A stretch of DNA of 10,435 nt from contig CAJUSL010000012.1 in assembly GCA_910589135.1 (NCBI GenBank), positions 24,245 to 34,679 of the forward strand, in the 5' to 3' direction. Below are positions 6,643 through 10,435 of the stretch, piece after piece (the first letter of the stretch is position 1; the number at the start of each line of letters is the position of its first letter). The translations under genes were made by a program, and so were the position numbers. The DNA is from an uncultured Eggerthellaceae bacterium. GTDB lineage: Bacteria > Actinomycetota > Coriobacteriia > Coriobacteriales > Eggerthellaceae. The notes beneath the pieces were generated by a model. That model saw only the letters and a list, made by a program, of their open reading frames with translations, made no database searches and was not told where the DNA came from.

Positions 6643-7809
6643 CTACGAAAAGAAAATACCCACTGTGTTGTAGTAGCCCGCGTAATAGAAATTCAAATAT
6701 CTCGCATAGTTGCACCATCCGTCGGAAACAATCAAGGAGTATAGGTAGTCACTGGCTACATTTGTTTTCTGCAGCTTCGCATATCCCTGTACCGCCATAT
6801 AGTGGCCCTCTATCGTGCCGCTTGCCGAGGTCTGCAAACGCGCAGCAAACACAGAGCTTCGTCCATTGTCTACCGAAGAAGTAAATTGGCTGTACGCGGG
6901 AGACTTGCTCAAAGAACAACCCAGCGTTTTTCCTCGAGAGGCACAATACGAAACGTATCCAGAACCAATGTCGGAATCATAGTTGTATCCGTACGTTATT
7001 CCATCCTTCACATAACTCGTTTGCGCGTTGGTCGCATTCCATAACGCAATATACTCCGCACCCCAATTGTTCCAGTTAAATGTATCAGCAAGATCGTTTA
7101 CCGCCGCAAGGTTGATGAGCGCCGAAACCCCACAGGCATAACGGCCCGTCTGCGATTCGACCCAAGACTCCTCGAACGACATGAATTCCTGGAAGTGATT
7201 CGAGCTTACGATGTTGTATTGAAAGCTGCCAGTATTGTCAAAGAAAATCATATCCCAGTCAGGAGTAATCGGGGTGGATGAACCAAAATCTTCTCCATCA
7301 TGCGCATCTTCGACGTTTCCATACATATCGACCGCAACGTGAGAGTCAACGTCTTCAACCGCATAAACAAACGGGCTCATTCGGAGCGGCTTTAGGGAGG
7401 CAGAATTTCTGCTCAAAGTCTGAACTTGGGAGAGCCTGGTAAGGGGAGACATCGACCCGGATTCGAATGAGTACTCAGCGATCAAGCCGGGGCATTCGCT
7501 ATCAAATACGACATATCCAGCTCTTTCGCCACTTTCTAGGCAATAGTCAATTGAATATCCAACAGCCTGACCATATTCGTCATAAAATTTAACAACGCTG
7601 GAAACCAGGATGGGTTTGTCTTCGTTCTGCGATAAAGCAAATTCCTGCGCAAACTCACGCGCCATCTGCTCGGTAAGCTCAGTTTTTTCTCCGGAATTTT
7701 CGGCTGCGTCAGCCTGCGGAACCGCCAGAAACAACACAACTAGCAAAAGCAACAGAGCAAGTAACGATTCCAGTAATCTCAACCTGACTTTTTTTGCTTT
7801 TACTAACAT
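6643..7809 (-). CDS. Exported papain-like cysteine peptidase with N-terminal propeptide
   Basis: A 388-residue secreted protein. A signal peptide is seen: basic MLVKAKKVRLR, a long Leu/Val core (12-30), and probable cleavage after PQADA (residue 35). Residues 40-103 (FAQEFALSQ..., VVKFYDEYGQAVGYSIDYCLESGERAGYVVFD, given in parts) resemble the propeptide/Spi-type domain of streptopain-like (C10) peptidases. The catalytic part shows Q220 exactly six residues before C226 in YACGVSALINL, as papain Q19/C25, then H336 in GHYMAVQGY and D363 in VSDGW where papain has Asn. Six cysteines occur after the signal peptide (C90, C106, C226, C289, C298, C366). It could equally be grouped as C39-like; substrate is unknown. 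The ATG has a good AAAGGAG site. Codon and base use are AT-richer than the neighbours, suggesting transfer. The lipoprotein gene follows directly. Confidence 0.75.
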   Translation of the reverse strand: MLVKAKKVRLRLLESLLALLLLLVVLFLAVPQADAAENSGEKTELTEQMAREFAQEFALSQNEDKPILVSSVVKFYDEYGQAVGYSIDYCLESGERAGYVVFDSECPGLIAEYSFESGSMSPLTRLSQVQTLSRNSASLKPLRMSPFVYAVEDVDSHVAVDMYGNVEDAHDGEDFGSSTPITPDWDMIFFDNTGSFQYNIVSSNHFQEFMSFEESWVESQTGRYACGVSALINLAAVNDLADTFNWNNWGAEYIALWNATNAQTSYVKDGITYGYNYDSDIGSGYVSYCASRGKTLGCSLSKSPAYSQFTSSVDNGRSSVFAARLQTSASGTIEGHYMAVQGYAKLQKTNVASDYLYSLIVSDGWCNYARYLNFYYAGYYNTVGIFFS

Positions 7810-7910
7810 TTTAAACTCCTTTCATTAGATTAAATACGATTGATTTAACACAAGAATAGAGAATTATGTTTATAAAATGCATTCATTATAAAATTTTTGT
7901 ATAAAAATTT
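7810..7910 (-). promoter_or_regulatory. AT-rich upstream region of the peptidase unit, with -10-like TATAAT and a palindrome
   Basis: On the minus strand a perfect TATAAT (7890-7885) lies about 75 nt before the peptidase ATG. Directly upstream, where the -10/-35 spacer would be, is a perfect 8-bp palindrome with a 4-nt centre: AAATTTTTGTATAAAAATTT (7891-7910, plus strand). No clear TTGACA is seen. One 60-base row here (7861-7920) has only 10 G or C. A second AT-rich inverted repeat TTTATAA/TTATAAA lies at 7869-7875 and 7886-7892. A repressor site or a silencer-protein target is possible, but in such AT-rich DNA chance motifs are common. Confidence 0.4.
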
Positions 7911-8000
7911 ACCTTTAGCTATACGTTACATGCCTACGCAACAAATCAATGTCGCGCGACTAAGATGATCTTTCATAAATCTCGGAGAATGGAGCGATTC

Positions 8001-8024
8001 CTTGTTTATGAAATACGAAACAAG
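8001..8024. repeat. 7-bp inverted repeat with 10-nt spacer
   Basis: CTTGTTT (8001-8007) and AAACAAG (8018-8024) form an inverted repeat in the long spacer between dnaE and the peptidase. The geometry (arms about 17 bp centre to centre) would suit a dimeric regulator, but a 7-bp match in this composition may be chance. Confidence 0.3.
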
Positions 8025-8052
8025 TGGCCCTAGCAGAAAATGGGTGCCGTTT

Positions 8053-8077
8053 CTCTAGTCCGGTATTCGGACTAGAG
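8053..8077. repeat. Perfect 10-bp inverted repeat with 5-nt loop
   Basis: CTCTAGTCCG (8053-8062) and CGGACTAGAG (8068-8077) surround GTATT. Neither side is followed by a T run. It lies between dnaE and the peptidase promoter region, about 130 nt past the dnaE stop. It may be a regulator site or the stem of a terminator that does not depend on a U tail. Confidence 0.55.
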
Positions 8078-8185
8078 GGTGATATTGCAGTTGCGGCGAC
8101 AAACTCAACACTGCCGAAGCACACGACGCAACATGGCATCACATGGATGCGGACAAACAATGCCCAGAAGGCCGCGCGGCATCGG

Positions 8186-8214
8186 GCGTAATATCGCTTT
8201 TGACGATATTACGC
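8186..8214 (-). terminator. Hairpin over the dnaE stop codon, possible terminator
   Basis: An 11-bp perfect stem (GCGTAATATCG on both strands, 8186-8196 with 8204-8214) with a 7-nt loop begins inside the last codons of dnaE, and the TAA stop (8211-8209) lies within the first arm. The next bases on the minus strand are CCGATGCC, so there is no U tail. A role in ending or stabilising the dnaE transcript is plausible but not proven by the sequence. Confidence 0.4.
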
Positions 8215-10435
8215 GATCGCGCGCTGGAACAGCTCGTTCAGCTCGTTGCGCATGATGGGCGACGACGCGTCCACCGACACGGGCAGCTCAACGCGGAACT
8301 TGCGGCCGTCGGACTGCTTCACCAGCAGCACCACGCCGTCGCGTCCGGGGAACGACTTCAGGATGCGGTTCAGCCCCATCGAATGCGTCTGGTCGAACTC
8401 CTGCGAGTTCAGGCGGATCTCCAAATGCGACGGAGGTCTCCCGATCGTGCCGCCCGCCTCGTCGAGCACCAGCTCGCTGATCTCGTAGGCGATGATCTGC
8501 GTGCGGCCGTCGCTGGCCTCGAACTTGCCGCGCACCTTCACGATGGCATCCTCGTGCAGCACGTCGCGGAACTTGTCGTAGTCGAAGCAGATGCCTTCCA
8601 CCATGCCCGTGACGTCCTCCAGCTGGAACTGCGCCATGATGGTGCCGCGGCGCGTGGGCCGCGTGCTGAAGCCGGACACGAGCCCCACGAACGTGGCGTT
8701 CTTGATGTCCTTCGTGAACTCGGCCACCTCGCCCAGCTTGTAGCGCGTCAGCTTCGCGATCATGCCCTCGTAGGGCTCCAGCGGATGCTCCGAGACGTAG
8801 ACGCCCATGGTCTCCTTCTCGAAGCGCAGCTTCTCCATCTTCTCCCACTCGACGCCGTCGGGCTCGGGGATGTCGGTCTCGAAGCCCGAGTCCTCCACGT
8901 CGCCGAACATGTCGAACATGGACACCTGGCCCGAGTCGGCGTCCTTCTGGCGTTTCGCCGCGTCCTCCAGCATGGACGTGGCGTCCACGAAGTGCATCAT
9001 CTGGCGTCGCGTGTAGCCGGTGCTGTCCAGCGCGCCTCCCTTGATGAGCGCCTCGAGCGTGTTGCGCTTCACGCACTTGCTGTCCAGACGCATGACGAAG
9101 TCGTGCAGCGACGAGAACGCCCCGCCGCGCTCGCGCTCGGCGATGATTTCCTCGGCGACGCCGCGGCCCACGCCGCGCACGCCCATGAGCCCGAAGCGGA
9201 TGCCTTCCGCGACCGGCGTGAACTCCACGTTGGACGCGTTGACGTCAGGCGGCAGCACGGGGGTGCCGTTGTGGTTGCAGCTCTGGATGTAGTGGATGAG
9301 CCGCTTGGTGTTGCCCATGTAGCTGGAAAGCACGGCGGCCATGTAGTCGTTGGGGTAGTACGCCTTCAGGTAGGCGGTGCGCATGACCAGGATGGCGTAC
9401 GCGGCCGAGTGCGACTTGTTGAACGCGTACTTCGCGAACTTCTCGGCGTCGTCCCAGATCTGCTTCGCGATGTCCAGCGAGAAGCCGTTCTCCACGGCGC
9501 CCGTGTTCCAGTCCTCCTGGAGGTTCCTCATCACGTCGAGCTTCTTCTTGCCCATGGCCTTGCGCAGCTTGTCGGCCTTGCCCGCCGAGAAGCCCGACAT
9601 GGCCATGGAGATCTGCATGATCTGCTCCTGGTAGACCATGGTGCCGTAGGTCTCCTCCAGGATGGGACGCAGGCGGTCGTCGTAGTAGTGGATGGCGCTC
9701 TTGCCCGTCGCGACCTTCACGTAGTCGTCCACCATGCCCGATTCCAGCGGGCCCGGGCGGTTTAGCGCGATGGACGCGACGATGTCGGCGAAGCACGTGG
9801 GCGGGAAGCGCTTGAAGAGGCTGACGTAGAGCGAGCCCTCCACCTGGAACAGGCCGTCCATGTTGCCCGAGCGCATGAGCGCGAAGGCCGCCTCGTCGTT
9901 GGTGGGAATCTCCTCGGGGATGATCTTCTCGCCCGTGCGCGCCTCGATGTTGCGGCACGCGCGCGACAGCACGCCCAGCGTGCGCAGGCCCAAAAAGTCC
10001 ATCTTCAGCAGGCCCAGCTCGGGAGTGAAGTGGCCGTCGTACTGCGTGATGATGCCGCCGCCTTTGGTGTCGCGCTTCATGGGCACGTGGTCGGACATCG
10101 GGTCGCGGCAGATGATGGTGGCGCACGCATGCACGCCCTCGCCGCGCACCTGGCCCTCGATGGAGCGCGCCGCGTCGATGACCGAGTGGACGTCGTCCTC
10201 CTTGTCGTAGGCCTCGGACAGCTCGGGGTTCTTCTTCAGCGCGTCGTCGATGGTGACGCCCAGCTCGTCGCCGATCATCTTGCAGATGCGGTCGCCCGTG
10301 GCGTACGGGTAGTCGAGCACGCGCGCGGCGTCGCGCACGGCGTTCTTCGCCTGCAGCTTGCCGAAAGTGATGACGCCGGACACGTGGTCCTCTCCGTACA
10401 CCTCCTTGATGTGCTCGATGACCTCGCCGCGCCGC
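8209..10435 (-). CDS. dnaE: DNA polymerase III alpha subunit, C-terminal two-thirds
   Basis: About 741 codons of the replicative polymerase; the N-terminal PHP domain and the first catalytic aspartates lie beyond the right edge. What is visible: the palm segment with LLKMDFLGLRTL, which holds the third catalytic aspartate; the fingers region with ALNRPGPLESGMVDDYV, MVYQEQIM and KYAFNKSHSAAYA; the helix-hairpin-helix segment around RFGLMGVRGVGRGVAEEII; then QVSMF, which fits the internal beta-clamp binding motif (QADMF in E. coli). An OB-fold follows (FVGLVSGFSTRPTRRGTIMAQF...) and a C-terminal domain. This is the DnaE1 type, not PolC. The reading frame is intact to TAA at 8209. A GTG at 10401 is an internal codon, not a start, because the frame stays open to the window edge. 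Confidence 0.97.
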   Translation of the reverse strand, partial: RRGEVIEHIKEVYGEDHVSGVITFGKLQAKNAVRDAARVLDYPYATGDRICKMIGDELGVTIDDALKKNPELSEAYDKEDDVHSVIDAARSIEGQVRGEGVHACATIICRDPMSDHVPMKRDTKGGGIITQYDGHFTPELGLLKMDFLGLRTLGVLSRACRNIEARTGEKIIPEEIPTNDEAAFALMRSGNMDGLFQVEGSLYVSLFKRFPPTCFADIVASIALNRPGPLESGMVDDYVKVATGKSAIHYYDDRLRPILEETYGTMVYQEQIMQISMAMSGFSAGKADKLRKAMGKKKLDVMRNLQEDWNTGAVENGFSLDIAKQIWDDAEKFAKYAFNKSHSAAYAILVMRTAYLKAYYPNDYMAAVLSSYMGNTKRLIHYIQSCNHNGTPVLPPDVNASNVEFTPVAEGIRFGLMGVRGVGRGVAEEIIAERERGGAFSSLHDFVMRLDSKCVKRNTLEALIKGGALDSTGYTRRQMMHFVDATSMLEDAAKRQKDADSGQVSMFDMFGDVEDSGFETDIPEPDGVEWEKMEKLRFEKETMGVYVSEHPLEPYEGMIAKLTRYKLGEVAEFTKDIKNATFVGLVSGFSTRPTRRGTIMAQFQLEDVTGMVEGICFDYDKFRDVLHEDAIVKVRGKFEASDGRTQIIAYEISELVLDEAGGTIGRPPSHLEIRLNSQEFDQTHSMGLNRILKSFPGRDGVVLLVKQSDGRKFRVELPVSVDASSPIMRNELNELFQRAIA

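Noticed and set aside
6643..7809. Reading the peptidase as a C39 bacteriocin-processing domain of an ABC exporter
   Set aside because: It has a cleavable signal peptide and propeptide-like region and no membrane or ATPase domain, and no double-glycine leader peptide gene is seen nearby.
7960..8160. A 66-codon minus-strand open frame in the dnaE-peptidase spacer
   Set aside because: It starts at TTG without a ribosome site, crosses the perfect inverted repeat at 8053-8077, and has no recognisable features.
8143..9765. Long plus-strand open frame opposite dnaE
   Set aside because: Antisense shadow of a high-GC gene; no motifs, and dnaE on the minus strand is unambiguous.

Overview
The window looks like the chromosome of a high-GC actinobacterium. 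The gene content and protein style suggest a Coriobacteriia / Eggerthellaceae member (Eggerthella- or Gordonibacter-like), but this assignment is from recognition only and no search was run. Every convincing gene lies on the minus strand, so in transcription order the window reads from right to left.

Right to left: (1) dnaE, the 3' two-thirds of the replicative DNA polymerase III alpha subunit, ends at 8209 with its stop codon inside a hairpin. (2) A 399-bp gap (7810-8208) follows; its left half is very AT-rich and it holds several inverted repeats and a candidate promoter. (3) A two-gene unit of visibly lower GC encodes an exported papain-like cysteine peptidase with an apparent propeptide (6643-7809) and, 9 nt later, a small lipoprotein (6163-6633). 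This is the accessory part of the window. (4) A 168-bp spacer (5995-6162) carries two related hairpins built on the same palindromic motif. (5) truA (tRNA pseudouridine synthase) is followed after 48-49 bp by an 11-helix sodium-coupled NSS-family amino-acid transporter. (6) A 285-bp spacer (3501-3785) contains nested inverted repeats that look like an intergenic repeat element or a structured RNA. (7) ychF (universally conserved ATPase) overlaps by 8 nt a small GIY-YIG protein of the YhbQ/UPF0213 type. (8) gatC-gatA-gatB follow as a tightly overlapping operon for the tRNA-dependent amidotransferase; gatB leaves the window at its left edge.

Most of the window is core housekeeping: replication, tRNA modification, Asn/Gln-tRNA formation and translation quality control. 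The most unusual protein content is the peptidase-lipoprotein pair inserted between dnaE and truA. The gene order, the stop codon that overlaps the next ribosome binding site and the shared export signals suggest that the two act together at the cell surface. The most unusual non-coding content is the 3574-3767 element, whose 23-bp outer stem pairs fully only in the plus-strand RNA, and the twin hairpins at 6053-6145.
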